Below, piece by piece: positions 42,132 through 54,400 of a stretch of DNA of 64,000 nucleotides. Origin of the DNA: Prorocentrum cordatum. Its lineage: Eukaryota > Sar > Dinophyceae > Prorocentrales > Prorocentraceae. How positions within the stretch are numbered: the stretch's first letter is position 1; each line of letters starts with the position of its first letter. A program made the translations under genes and the position numbers. A model generated the notes under the pieces. It was given only the letters and a program-made list of their open reading frames with translations. It was not told the origin of the DNA and did not search any database. Where the stretch lies: positions 91,001 through 155,000 of the forward strand of contig CAUYUJ010016913.1 in assembly GCA_963575745.1 (NCBI GenBank), read 5' to 3'.

Positions 42132-42489
42132 GGGCTAAACATCGCCGTGTGAGGACAAGTGCTTGCGCTTGGCTGGCGGGGGTTCCGCCATGTGCAGTTG
42201 GGCCACAGCGCTCAACGAAAGAGGAGTCGAATCAAATGTAGACTGTAGCAAGGATGAGTGGGAACAGGTCTGAGGTGGAGCGGCAGAGCGGAGGAAGAGC
42301 GAGTGGCACCGTCGAGGGACGGAGCCCGAGCGCTGTTGAACGCCATCTGCGTCGCTGGGGTATGTCGTGAGGCCCCGCCCGGACAGTGGCCAGAGGAGAA
42401 GGAAGGATACGGAGGAAGAGGTGGAGGAGCAGGAGAAGAAGCGCAGAGAGAAACACGGAGAGCAGCAGAGCAGCCAGAACGGGAGAGGA

Positions 42490-42620
42490 GGCGAGAGGAG
42501 AAGATCCGGAGAGAGAGAGTGAGCGAGAGAGAGAGAGAGATAACAAAATAGAGAAAGAGAGAGAGAGAGGGAGACAAAAAAGAGAGAGAACGAGAAAGAA
42601 CACCAGGAAAAAAGCGGACG
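42490..42620. repeat. GA-rich microsatellite
   Basis: GAGAGAGAGTGAGCGAGAGA and related (GA)n with AAAG interruptions. Confidence 0.9.
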
Positions 42621-42869
42621 AAATAAAGGGGGGAACAGGAAAGCCAAGCAATAATAGAAACGAGGAGGAGAGGAAGAGGAGAAGCAGAGAGGAGGACAGA
42701 AAGCAGCTAGAAAAGGCAGAGGGGGCGAGAGGAGGAGACTGGACGAGATTCGTGTGTGAAGGCCTATCGGAAATGTGTCAACGAGCATCGCGTCCAGTCT
42801 GCCACGCCTCCACCCGGTGCCGTCGCCGCCCATCCGCCCGCCGCCCCAGCCCCGTTTCGGGAGCCGTCG

Positions 42870-43320
42870 TCTCAAGATGGCCTCCAAGACGGCCCAAGAT
42901 GGCCTCCAGGTGCGCCCAGGATGGTCCAAGATGTTCCGAGATGGCCTCCAAGACGGCCCAGGAGAGTCCAAGACGCCGCCGATTTGGCCCAGGAAACCTC
43001 CAAAAGGCGGTCCAGGCTGACTCCAGGATGGCCCGAGACGCTCCGAGACGCACCCAAGAGGCCTCCAAGACGGCCCAAGAGACCTCCAGAAAGACCCTCC
43101 AGGAAGGCCCGAAGAGACCCAAATCACTGATCCCCCATAGGTTGCTCAAGGATTTGGGCATCTGCTGCTTTTCACCCTTCCGATGGCCCGAGACGGCCCA
43201 AGAGCCCCACATGGTCGCACCAACATCGCCCGAGAAGCCTCCCAAGACGGCCCCAGAGCGGCCCGCTGGGCCCCCGAGACGGCACCCAGAGCCCCAAGAC
43301 GTCTCCAACAGACCCGCAGA
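42870..43320 (+). repeat. 21-bp satellite B array, forward
   Basis: ATGGCCTCCAAGACGGCCCA, CAAGAGGCCTCCAAGACGGC and CCCAAGACGGCCCCAGAGCG units, same satellite as 9160-9850. Confidence 0.7.
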
Positions 43321-43554
43321 GGCCCGGCTCGCGGCGTGAGCGTCCCGGGGCCCCGAAGCAGCGCCGGGGATGGCCCCCCGCGTGGGCCTGCCGCGGCGCC
43401 CGGGCGCAGAGGGGCCACCGCTCTCCCGGGCGCTGCTGTCAGCCTCGCAGAGCGCCTGCGCGCCGGCAGGTCTCCGCGCCTCGCTCGACACGCCTGCGCC
43501 CGACGCCGCTGGAGTGCCGCGGGGGGGGCACGACCAGGCCCTCCCAGGCATTCC

Positions 43555-43680
43555 CTCCTCCTCCTGCTCCTGCTCCTCCTCCTGCTCCTCCTCCTCCTCC
43601 TCCTCCTCCTCCTCCTCCTCCTCCTCCTCCCCCATCCTCCCCCATCCTCCCCCCTCCTCCTCCTCCCCCATCCTCCTCCC
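43555..43680. repeat. CCT trinucleotide tract
   Basis: (CCT)n with CTGCTC and CCCCAT interruptions. Confidence 0.95.
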
Positions 43681-43943
43681 TATCCTCTCGGCTGCACGGG
43701 CAGGAAGAAATAACACCGCCCAACACACAACACCGTCGGGAGGTCTAGGCGGGGCTCTCCTGGGTCGGCGCTGGGGACCTGCCCCCCCCCCCCCGGGGGG
43801 AGGGATGGGGCGCGCCAGTGGGCGGCGCCGGGGGGCGGCGCCGAGGGGGGTCTGGCCTCAGCGCCGAAGCAGGACCTGCGCGCGGACCTCCGAGAGCTCA
43901 GGTGTGTCAGCCTGTCCCCACAGTCAATGAAGTACCATTCGGC

Positions 43944-44104
43944 GGTGGACAAACCTCCCTGTAGTAAACCTCCCTGTAGTGAAAACGGCCTAGGACCGAA
44001 ACCGACGGACCTGGACCCGCAAAAATAACGGCCGTGACGCCCTCGCGCGAACCGAGAACGGCCAATTCGCTAATCGATGTGTCAGGGTAGGAGGTCTGTC
44101 CACC
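43944..44104. mobile_element. 161-bp inverted-repeat element
   Basis: Left end GGTGGACAAACCTCC, right end GGAGGTCTGTCCACC; as inverted repeats 14 of 15 bases match. Just inside the left end, AACCTCCCTGTAGT is repeated in tandem. Non-coding, no other copy seen. Confidence 0.65.
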
Positions 44105-44224
44105 CCCGAACCATTTTTTTTGTGGCTGGGGGACAACGTGCCTGACAAGCGCAGCTAAAGGTCCCGCGCCTGCCTTCAGAAGCCCCCCGCCCTGCGTCGA
44201 GAAGGAGCAGGTCGGCCGCAGCTC

Positions 44225-44625
44225 TCAGACAGCGCGGACGAGCTCAAGAGCTCAGGAGGCGCCTTGCAGAGATGAAGCCAACACCAACAAGAAACAATGA
44301 GCGCAACGCAGGCGAGCCTAATTCAGCTAAGGAAGCGCCCTCTGGAGCTGATCATACAATCAAAGGGAAAGCTTGGGCGCAGCTTCGAGGCAGCGCAGGC
44401 GAGCTCAAGCCAGCTCAAGCTCATGAGGCGCTTTCGGGAGCTGACACCAACCGACATCAGCAGGAAGGGTCGGGCGCAACTCCCACACAGCTTAGGCAAG
44501 CCCAAGCCAGCTCAGGAGGCGCCTCTTAGAAATGCACATCCGCAAGAAAGGTTGAACACAGCTTCCAAACAACGCAGGCGAGCCCAAACTGGCTCAAGAG
44601 GCGCTCTCTGGAGCTGAAGCCACAA
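44225..44625 (+). repeat. Tandem repeat, unit about 80-100 bp
   Basis: Blocks starting GCAGGCGAGC(C/T)(T/C)AA and ending AGGCGC..TCTGGAGCTGA recur at about 44309, 44395, 44494 and 44575. Units vary in length. An open frame through part of it (44272-44529) is repeat-derived. Confidence 0.7.
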
Positions 44626-45184
44626 CATGTCCTCTTGTTTGTGATACATCCGCGCCCTCTGGGCGACATTGGTGCGTCTAGGGCCCCCTCCCTGTCTTTC
44701 CTCACCCTCACTCCCACCACGCTCCTCATGCACGCGCGCACTGCGCTTGCGTCGCGGCCTGCTATCTGTCGACCCCGACAAAAAAAACATGTGTGACTCA
44801 TCAGTCCAGCGGTCTGATCGAACCATCCGACGCATGGGCCGTGCCCGCCACCGTTTGAATAGTAGTAGGACAAAAAGATGTTGTGAGACAATTGCCTCAC
44901 TATACGTCCAATGATTCTTGAGGGGCGCTAAGCAAGGAGCGAAACTCCATGCTTCTCCTAAGAGCGCGTGTGGGTGCACGAGGAGCGATGGAGGAACAGG
45001 GACCAGCGAGCCCCACTCCGAACCCAAGATGCATCTCATTTGTCAGCTTATTGACCGCATTCGACCCTCCTCCCGACGGCTACACGCAAGAGACACCCCA
45101 GGCAACAGCGACCTTTTGCCGATCGCCGCACGAGGATGCGGCAGCAGCGGCTCGGCTGGCATGGTCGTAGGGGGAAAAGAAAAC

Positions 45185-45307
45185 GTACGATAAGGCTACT
45201 CCGTGGACCTCTCCTGAGGGGCTCGAAGCGAAACCAGCCGTGGCGACGAGGGCCTCCCGGGAGGCCGACAAGGCAGAAACGAGGGAAGGGTAGCGGCATC
45301 GGCATGC
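45185..45307. mobile_element. F8 element, copy near EF3-like exon
   Basis: GCGACGAGGGCCTCCCGGGA and AGGGTAGCGGCATCGGCATG match the F8 centre and right end; the left end is decayed (GTACGATAAGGCTACT). It lies 130 bp downstream, in gene direction, of the last recognised EF3-like exon. Confidence 0.65.
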
Positions 45308-45437
45308 CTCCCTCCTCTGAGGATGGGGGCCTCCCCCGCGCCTTCCGCAAGGGCCGGCGCATCAGCGGCCCCGTCCGGAGAGGGGGCCACTCCCAACGCG
45401 CACGGCCGATGCCCCGTGCCTCCCGCGCGCGGGTCAC

Positions 45438-45497
45438 CGAGGCGATGGTGTTCCCCTCCACGAGCCACTGCTCCGTGCAGACGCGCTCTACAAAATC
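45438..45497 (-). CDS. EF3-like gene, exon after the H-loop
   Basis: Reads DFVERVCTEQWLVEGNTIAS with a GTGACC donor immediately after TCG at 45438. The pattern matches the strand that follows the H-loop in EF3 proteins (E/D-F..E..W.V..G..). The acceptor is unclear, since no AG directly precedes GAT; the true start may be at the GGGGCAG about 30 bases upstream. Confidence 0.65.
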
Positions 45498-48400
45498 CGC
45501 GCGCCCCGGCAGCGGGGCCCGCCTCCTGCCCCCATCCCTCTGCCCGACCACCTCCTGCCTCCCTCCTCCTCCTCCTCCTCCTCCTCCTCCTCCTCCTCCT
45601 CCTCCGCCAACTCCGCCTCTTCCGCCTCCTCCTCCCCTCCTGACACCTCCGTCCTCTCTCCCTCCTACCTCCTGGCTCCTCCGTCCTACACCCCCTCACC
45701 CACCTCCCTCCCTTCTCCCCACCTCCCTTTCCTCGCAAGACCCTGGAAGTCCCAGCCGATGCCGGGGCGGAGGCGCAGCCAGAGAAGACGCAGCAGGATG
45801 CCGAGATGCGCAGGGCACTTGCCTCGGAGGTCACGGAGGCGCCGCTGAGACCGTTCGAGCGCGACGCGAGGCAAACACCCAAAAGTATGTCAGAACAACT
45901 CGATCCTCGATTCAGGGTCCCATAGAACTGACACCCTGACAGTCCAGGAAGTCGGCACGCTCGAGAAACATGCAGCCGTGTGTCGAAACATTCTCCCTTC
46001 TTGGTTCTCTCCCCGCTGGCTCTGGCAAAATCAGACTTCGCAGGATCTGGCGGGAGAAAACCAAGAACTGATAAGGCTTCGACCCACGGCTGCACCTTTC
46101 TCGAACGTGTCAGAGTCTTGTTTCGCCGTGTCCTTGGTCCCTGAGGCCCTGATCGATCCTGGCGAGGGGCTCTCCGGCGGCTTGTGGCGGAACGGCCCCC
46201 CCTGGATCGCTCGAGTGCGAGATCACCACCATGCCGCCCTTGAAGCGCTGCAGGGCCTTCCGAGGGCCGTCGGCGGTACCAACCCTCGATGCCCACACCA
46301 GGACACAAGCCTTGGAGAACTGACCGAAGCCATAGCTACTCCCAGGACTAAGGCGACAAAACATTGCGAAGGCAGGCGTTTTTGGGGGGGAGAGGCTGGG
46401 AGCGGACAAGATGCTACCACAGCTGGCGCCTAAAAAGGGAAGCCGCCACATGGCGAAGGATAGGTCAGAAGGCAACGGTATGAGGTATGCGAGGTACGGC
46501 GCGAGCGAAACGAAAAGGTTGCGTCTGAATGCAGTTTCCCTGCTCACCGAGCATGTGGGACAGATCCCGCCAGCGCTTAGGAGAATGCGCCGAGACAGCG
46601 AACGTCAAGCACGAGCCGACTGCCGGCTACAAAACGTCCGAAATAGCAATCAGATGCCGAAGGATACGAATTATCCCTAAAACGTAGCATCGCCTGGTCT
46701 GAAAAACTGTTGCGCGACAGACCCGCATGAACGGCCTCGGCGGCCAAGCAATACATTCACCACGGCAGGAGCAAGAGGAGGAGGAGGAGGACGAAGAGGA
46801 GGAGGAGAAGGAGGAGGCGGAGGAGGAGGAGGAGGGAGGAGGAGGACAGGGCCTTGGGCTGCCAGGCGGGCCGCGGCTGCAGCGTTCGGCGGCAACTCAT
46901 GGGAGCCTCTCATACCATCTTGTCGGCTCCTGCGAATCGACGCTCGTCGACGCTAAATCGACGACGCTCATCGACGCTAGATCGACGCTAATCGACGCTA
47001 GCAGACGCCAAATCGGCACATCTCATCGCCTCCCAGACGCTAATCGACGCTAGTCGACGCTAGTCGACGCTAAAGACGGAATGAAGAAGGTATACCACGC
47101 TGCCATGATTTGCAACCGAATGCAGCGGCGCGCGGCCCAGGGCCCATGGGGTGAGAAGGGGGCCCCTGGCGAGCTCCGTCCTCGCCGAGCGGGCGATTCA
47201 CATTATCCTTACGACTTCGGTGGCATCTCATGGGGGCCTCCCGTACCATCTTGTCGGCTCCTGCGAATCGACGTCAGTCGACGCTAAATCGACGCTGATC
47301 GACGCTAAACCGACGCCAATCGACGCAACATCGGCACATATCATCGACTCCCAGACGCTAACCGACGCTGATCGACGGAATTAAGAGTGTATACCAGGCG
47401 CCCATGATTTGCTACCGAATGCAGCGGCGTGCGGCCCAGGTCCCAAGGGTGGGAAGGGGCCCTCGGCGAGCTCCGTCCTCGCCAAGCGGGCAATTCACAT
47501 CATCCTCACGACCGCATGCCAGGACCCCCCTCTCAGGCTCAGCCGCGCAAAGCAGGCTCGTGCCGTGACAACTCGTGCGCTGGTCTCTGCCACCGCGTGG
47601 ATCGTTCGGCCTTGAACGACTGCGGCTTTTGGACAGCGCGGATCGTTCGACATCGACCGCTTCTGGGCCACTGCCGGCGTGTGCAATTGAAAGCACGCGC
47701 TGGGGCAGGATCAGTCAGCATCGAATCGGGAAACCGAATCGACTAGAAATGTGCGTCGGATCGGGCTGCATCGGCACAGAGTCGAAATCGAATCGGATCG
47801 GCCGCGCCAGAATGCACAGCGGGCCGCGTCGGATCGTCGGAATGTGCTGTCAGTGCGCGCTGCAAACCCGACACGGCCCGCACCCAGATCCCCGACGTCA
47901 TGTTTTTGTTCATGACGTCGACCCTCGGAGGTTTCGACCTACTCCCCGGGACCCGTTTTTCATCCTGAGTCGTTCTTTGACGGTCCCGAGGACCGAGAAG
48001 GGCCCCCAGAGGCCGAAAACGGTGAAACACCTCCCGTCGTGATTTTTGTCACTACTCGAGGGGGTCCGGGCACCTTCCAGCCCCGGGCACCTTCCTACGG
48101 CAGTGTCGGCGGAGGCCTCCGACCTGCCCAGCCCTCCTCCTCCCCCTCCTCCTCCTCCTCCTCCTCCTCCTCCTCCTCCTCCTCCTCTCCCAGAAACCCT
48201 TGGCGAGGCCCCGAGGTCCCGGAAGGCCCACGAACGCCCAGAGAACGGCTCGGGATGGCGAACTGGTCCCAGGGAAAGCCCCGGGGTATTCTTTCCCACT
48301 CAGCGTCCAATCGTCCTCCTCCTCCTCCTCCTCCTCCTCCTCCTCCTCCTCCTCCTCCTCCTCCTCCTCCCCCTCCTACTCCTCCTCCTCCTCACGAGGA

Positions 48401-51400
48401 CTGCCCTGGCCACGAGCGCTGCTCGTATCACTGGAGTGTCGCTCCGCAGCGTCCATCTGCCGAAACCTGGCGACGAGGCCCGGCTCGAAAAAGATGCGAC
48501 ACCAGCACCTCAAGGTGGCTGGGCAGTGGCCCTGCCCCCCTCCGCGTGCTGTTTGCCTATGCGCGCAGAATGTCAAACGTTGATCTGTCCCGTGACAGTT
48601 TACACTCCGGACGCCATCGGCCCTTGAAACCATGCGCGGCCGAGGGGGACGCGTGGAGAGAAGCAGAGGGGGCCAAGAGATCTAGGAGAGATGCTGGCCC
48701 CGGCCACGACATCTATACCACCCCATGGGACGCCCCCGAGACGTGGACCCCCCGAAGCCCGACCGTCTTCCCGGGGACCAGCTTCCCGTCCTGATCGAGT
48801 CGCCGTCACGACCTCTGATGCGCTGCCTGGACCTGAGGGGCCACCCAAGCCCACAGATCTGGCCCAAACGTACAAATCGATCGTCGCCGTATGTTCCCCC
48901 GTGGCCAGAGGCCTCCTAGACGGGTCCGAGTAGATGGGGTCGGAGGATCGCGCCGCATCGCCGATACATCGGAGATGCATCGGCGATGCACCGGCGGTGC
49001 ATCGTCGACGTGGGCGATGCATCGGCGACGTCGACACGAAGCAAGTCGAGCCTCACCTCGAGCCGCATCGGCGCTGCACTGGCGACGCGGCACGATCCTC
49101 TGACCGCATCTAAACTCCGACCCCCTCTGGGAGGCCTAGAGTGGCTGGCTCCTCATCCCGAGTCGGGCGGGCGGCAATGGGGGGTGACCCCAATGGGGGG
49201 TGAAGAAAAGGTCCCTTTTGGGCACCAACTGGCTCCAAAAAGGGCCCAATGCGCCCCTTTTGGGCCCTTTTCTTCACGCCCCATTTGGGTCACCCCCCAT
49301 TTCCGCCCGCCCGACCGAGCCGCCTCCGAACGGTCCCGGGGCCAGGAAGCGGCTTCCAGCGGCCGTGGCACGCCAAGAGAGGCGGGCCCGTCGCAACCCT
49401 CCCAGGGGGGGCAGCGGCCCGAGGCCCGCTTCCAGCGCGCGGCGTCGTCTCCCTCCTCCTCCTCCTCCTCCTCCTCCTCCTCCTCCTCCTCCTCCTCCTC
49501 CTCCTCCTCCTCTTCCTCCTCCTCCTCCTCCTGCTCCTCCTCCTGCTCCTCCTCCTCCCCCCTCCTCCTCCTGCCCTCCTCCCCCTCCTCCTCCTCCTCC
49601 TCCTCCTCCTCCTCCTCCTCCTCCTCCTCCTCCTCCTCCTCCTCCTCCCCTCCTCCACCTCCTCCTCCTCCTCCTCCTCCTCCTCCTCCTCCTCCTCCGC
49701 CTCCTCCTCCTCCTCCACTCACTCCCCCCTCCCCCCCCCTCCTCCCTTCCTCCTTCTACCCTCTCCAGGGGGGGGGGGGCGGCCTTGGCCAGCGCGTCCA
49801 GGGTCTCCATGTCTATGTAGTTGGTCGGCTCGTCGAGGGCCACCACGTGGGGCTCGGCGGGGCGGCGGCGGTGCTCGGCAGCGGCGGCGGTGCTGCTCGG
49901 CATAGGCAGCTTCCACGCAGGCGGGCGCGGCACCCGCCAGCGGGGGCGAGACGGCAAGGCGCGGAGCGAGAAACTGCAGGAAGCTGGTACTGCCACCTAG
50001 GCGCTCACGCAGCCACGAGGACGACGGCAGCGACGACGACCAGGGAGGAGGGAAAAGGAGAGGAGGAAGCGAGAGCGGACGAGGCAGGGGGAGGGAGGAG
50101 GAGGGGGGCATAGATGCGGCGGGATGCGCGGGGGCGGAGGGGGTGGGAATGAGGAAGTTGGGTGCCCGTGGGGATCGATTGAAACCCGTGGACTTGAAAA
50201 GATCCAGGCAGATTTTGAGAATGAAGGGTGGCTCGGGGGGGGAGGGGGGATGACGAAGGAGGGAGAGAGGAAGAGAGGAGGGAGGTTGGGGGAGGGAGAA
50301 AAGGGAGGACCGAGGAGGCACCCAAGGGGGCGGGAGGGAGGAGAAGGCGCAGGTGAAAAAGTGTGGATGGGGGTTGGGGAGGGACCGAGGCGAGGGGGGG
50401 TAGACGGAGGAGGAGGTGGGAAGAGGAAGACCAACGTAACCCTAAGCAAGATGAACCAATGATGTTGCTGTACACACTCCCGTCGCAAGTCCTCCCCTCA
50501 AAGTTCTCACGGGCCCTCTCTCCACTGAGAGAAGCGTTCCCTCGAAAGACCAGTACCGCATGGGCCTGCCATGCAAACGAAAGCACCGTTTTGAACGAAA
50601 ACTGCCGTGGCTTCATCTAGCGAGTAGTATTGAATGCGACGCGGTATAATCATATCGATTAACGCGTTGTCCAACGAGAACCCCGTTGAAAAGGTCCGCC
50701 CCACCTGTGAACTTTTGCGCAGGTTTGCACTTATGGCCATGACCGACCGTCAAGGAAATCTCAAGCGATACCCACGTGTTGAAAAGAAAACGCCTTCCAT
50801 CCGCGACGCGACTACATATGTTGACGTGAATTTTGAGTTCAAATATCTGCAAGCGAGAATCTCAGCTTGAAATGGAAGCGTCCTCAATCCTTGAAGTTGT
50901 TGCAAACGTTTGAGGCGAATGTGCGCGGCGCTAATTTCCAAAAGGCAGCAAAGTGCACCCTTGAAGCTGACACCAACTCAAAAACGATGTGCGCGGCGCC
51001 AAAGCGAGAACTCCCATTTGACCCAAAACAATCAGTGTAGCTGCAGCAAGCTTTGAGACGAATGAGACGAATGCGCCCGGCGCTGAAGCGCGGGTCCCGT
51101 TTTGAAAACTGATTCCGCGCAATCGGTGCAACTTTCAAATTCCAGTATCATCGGCCCGCCCTACCGACACGCGTGGGGGTGCGACAGGGAGGAGTCATGC
51201 AAAAGTGACTGCACGGAGGAGGACGAGGAGGAGGAAGCGGAGGAGGAGGCGGAGGAGGACGAGGAGGAGGAGGACGACGAGAAGGAGGAGAGGGAGGAGG
51301 AGGCGGGAGAGCGAGCTACCAGGAGGCAGGCCTGGAGGAGTGGTGGGGGGGGGGGAGGGGGGCCACCCAGCTCGTCCGATGGCCGGCGCGCGGCCCGCCT

Positions 51401-54400
51401 GCGCCTCGACCCGGGGGCGAGCTCGCGCGAGGGGGGGCGCGCGACCGGAGCGGTGAGCGGCCCGGGGCAGCACCGCGGGGGCCCGAAGACAGAGAGAGGC
51501 CTCCAGGATGGGGTCGGGCAGGTCCTCCTGCAGGCGGACTGTGGGAGAGAAAAATGGAGCCCCGCCCAGAAATCATCGAAAACAGTGACGAAGGCGCGAG
51601 AACTCTTCAACAGGCTGTCTCTGGACTATTCCCGAATACTCCTCCTGTAGAGGGGCGTGCCCGACTTAACTCCAGGAGAACTCTGCAGGACTCGCCGAGC
51701 TGCCCCCCACGGGCGCGAAGACGGCCGCGCCTCGCGCGCGTCCCCCGGGGGGAGGGGCACGAAGGCGCCAGGGCGACCGCGCGTCGCGAACGTGAACCAG
51801 GAAGGGCCCGGGAACGCTCAAGCATTTGGCCAACTCATGGCAACCATGGCGAACGTTCTCCTCTTCGGCGCTACGACAATCGGCAAGACCATGGATAAGA
51901 AGACGACGACCCTGATGGGCAGCGCCCAGCAGCAGAACCAGGCCAAGGGTGTCACCATCGACTGCACTGGCCTGAAGAAGCCACGCCGCGCCGCGGGGCC
52001 ACGCGGCTCGCGCTCCGGGATAGGGCCTCCGGCCCTCAGTCGAGGGCCGAGGAGTTGCCTTCCTCTGTTCCTCTCCTGCGTCGGGGGGGGAGGCCAGCGA
52101 GGAAGGCCAATGGAGGCCGGCGGAGGCAGAGGTGGCGGCGCCTCCGCCCGCGGGAGCCTGGCGGGAGGCCCGGGGAAGGGAGCGCACGTGAGGCGTCAAC
52201 AGTTCTGGGGCTCCAGCTCTCCCTTCTGAGTGCTTTGATGGGGGGGGGCGGGGAATGGGGGGGGGGATAAGGGTGCACTCTTCGGGGCCTGGAGGCCTCC
52301 TTCTGGGCCCGGAGGGGCCCCGTCAAGGGCCCTAGAGGGCTTCTTGTCTGCAGCGCTCGCTGCCCCCGCGGGCCTCCAGCGGTGGTGAAAGAGCCCTACA
52401 TCTTGCTCGCGTTCCACGTGACGTTCAGCGTGGGGGCAGTGTAGAGACAGACCTTCTGGTTGCAGGAGGAGGAGGAGGAGGAGGCGACGCCCAATTCCAG
52501 AGGCGGCCACACCATCCGGGAGGACGGCTGGGAGGCGTGCGCTCCTCACCCTGGCCAGATTGACAGCGGGCGACTGACACCGACCAGGAGGGCGTGCAGG
52601 AGCAACTGGATGCCCTTACTGCACGGCAGCATCAAGGGAAGAGAAAACGCCATAAACATAAACTTTTGGCGCTCCGCGCGGATTTCTTCTTGGATCCGCG
52701 ATGGGCCCCCCTCCTTGGCGCGCGGAGAGCGCCAGGGGCGGCGCCGGAGACACCGAAACGGGGAAACTAAAGCAACAAACTGCCGGACTTGTCCCGCCGA
52801 TCGTTCTCATAGTGGCCAACCTCAGCTGCATTCCGGACAGGATCCATGGCCCCGACGGGCTGGCCATCGCAACTGTGCCCCTCCTCATCGTGATCCTCCT
52901 CTTGTTTGGGGAAGCCGCCAAGAGGTATCGATACCGCTACTCGCCGGACCTCTCCAGGGGTGCGTTCTGACCAGAAGAATATCGAGGCGAATCCAGCGGT
53001 GGCGACGAGAGCCTCCCAAGAGGCCCAGAAAGAGGCAACGGGCGAAGAGCAGCGGGATGGGTCACTACCTTTTCCTCCTCTGACCCCCCCCCTCCCTCCT
53101 GATCTGCTTCTGTGCCTCCCTCTCTCCTCCTCTCCCTCCTCCTCCTCCTCCTCCTCCTTCTCCTCCTCCTCCTCCTCCTCCTCCTCCTCCTCCTCTTCCT
53201 CCTCCTCCTCCTCCTCCTCTCCTCCTCCTCCTCCTCCTCCTCCTCCTCACCTCCTCCTCCTCCTCCTCCTCCTCCTCCTCCTCCTCCTCCTCCTCCTCCT
53301 CCTCCTCCTCCTCCTCCTCCTCCTCCTCCTCCTCCTCCTCCTCCTCCTCCTCCTCCCTCCTCCTCCTCCTCCTCCTCCTCCTCCTCCTCGTCCTCCTCCT
53401 CCTCCTCCTCCTCCTCCTCTCCCTCCTCCTCTCCCTCCCTCCTCCTCTGACCTCACTCAAGCCGCTCGGGCTCAAGTTGAGCCCGAGCCCCTGGGGCTGA
53501 CGGGCCTTTGCCTGCTGCTTGAGCGTGGGGCCCGCGTCGGGCCTTGCGAACGCCAGGGATGCTGCGCTGACCGGTCTCTACATCGTGAAGCTGGTCTATC
53601 TTCCGCTCCTGGCGCTGCTGCGCCGTGCATGCGCATCTTCATCCCCGAGGACCTGCTGACCAGCGAGCTCTTAGGTCGCGTCGCCCCCTTCGATGGCGAC
53701 GTCATTGTCATCAGGGCCTCCAGTTACAACTGCCTGCTTGCGGGGGCGGGAGTCCATGTTGGTGCAGACCGCGCATGGTGTGCGCAAGGTCTTGCGCCCA
53801 CCGGCCCCCCCGCAGTCGCCCCTGGCACATGGAGTGGCATCCTCGCCTTCGGGAACGGCTCCGGGTACTATTCCGCCGCCGCCGCCATGCCCTGCTTCCT
53901 CAACGCCTGCCCCGGGTGGAGTATCTCAGGGCTTTCAGGGGCGCCGCAAGAGGAAGAGGTTCAGGTTCAAGGGGAACATCAACTCGCAGATGCGCATCAA
54001 CATGCACCCGGAGCGGAAGGCCCTGCAGGCTCACGCCACGGAGAAGATCGCGAGGCCCGGGGCTCCGATGCCTCCGCCGCCGGGGGTCTTCGACGTGCCG
54101 AAGGATCCGTATCTGGAGAGGATGGTCTTGGCGCAGCTCGCAGCTGGGCCGACGACTCCAGCGGCTCCGAGCCCTCTAACTTCGTCTTCGACGCCTCCGC
54201 CGCCGCCGCCAAGGGCGCCTGTCCCGACACCGCCGATAAGGAGCAAATGTCCGAGGCCGCCTCCTCCTCCGCCATGGGGGGCCCCTCGCACTTCTTCATC
54301 GGCGAGGCTGACGCGGCGGCGGCTCACAAGGCCAAGAAGAGATTCGAGCGTTTGCAGAAGAAGGAGAAGAAGCAGGAACGCATTAAGGAGGAGAAGGAGG

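Noticed and set aside
44575-44600. Second spliced-leader relic (ACTGGCTCAAGAGG)
   Set aside because: The GGCTCAAG motif is part of the local tandem repeat and recurs as AGCTCAAG in neighbouring units; no gene follows.
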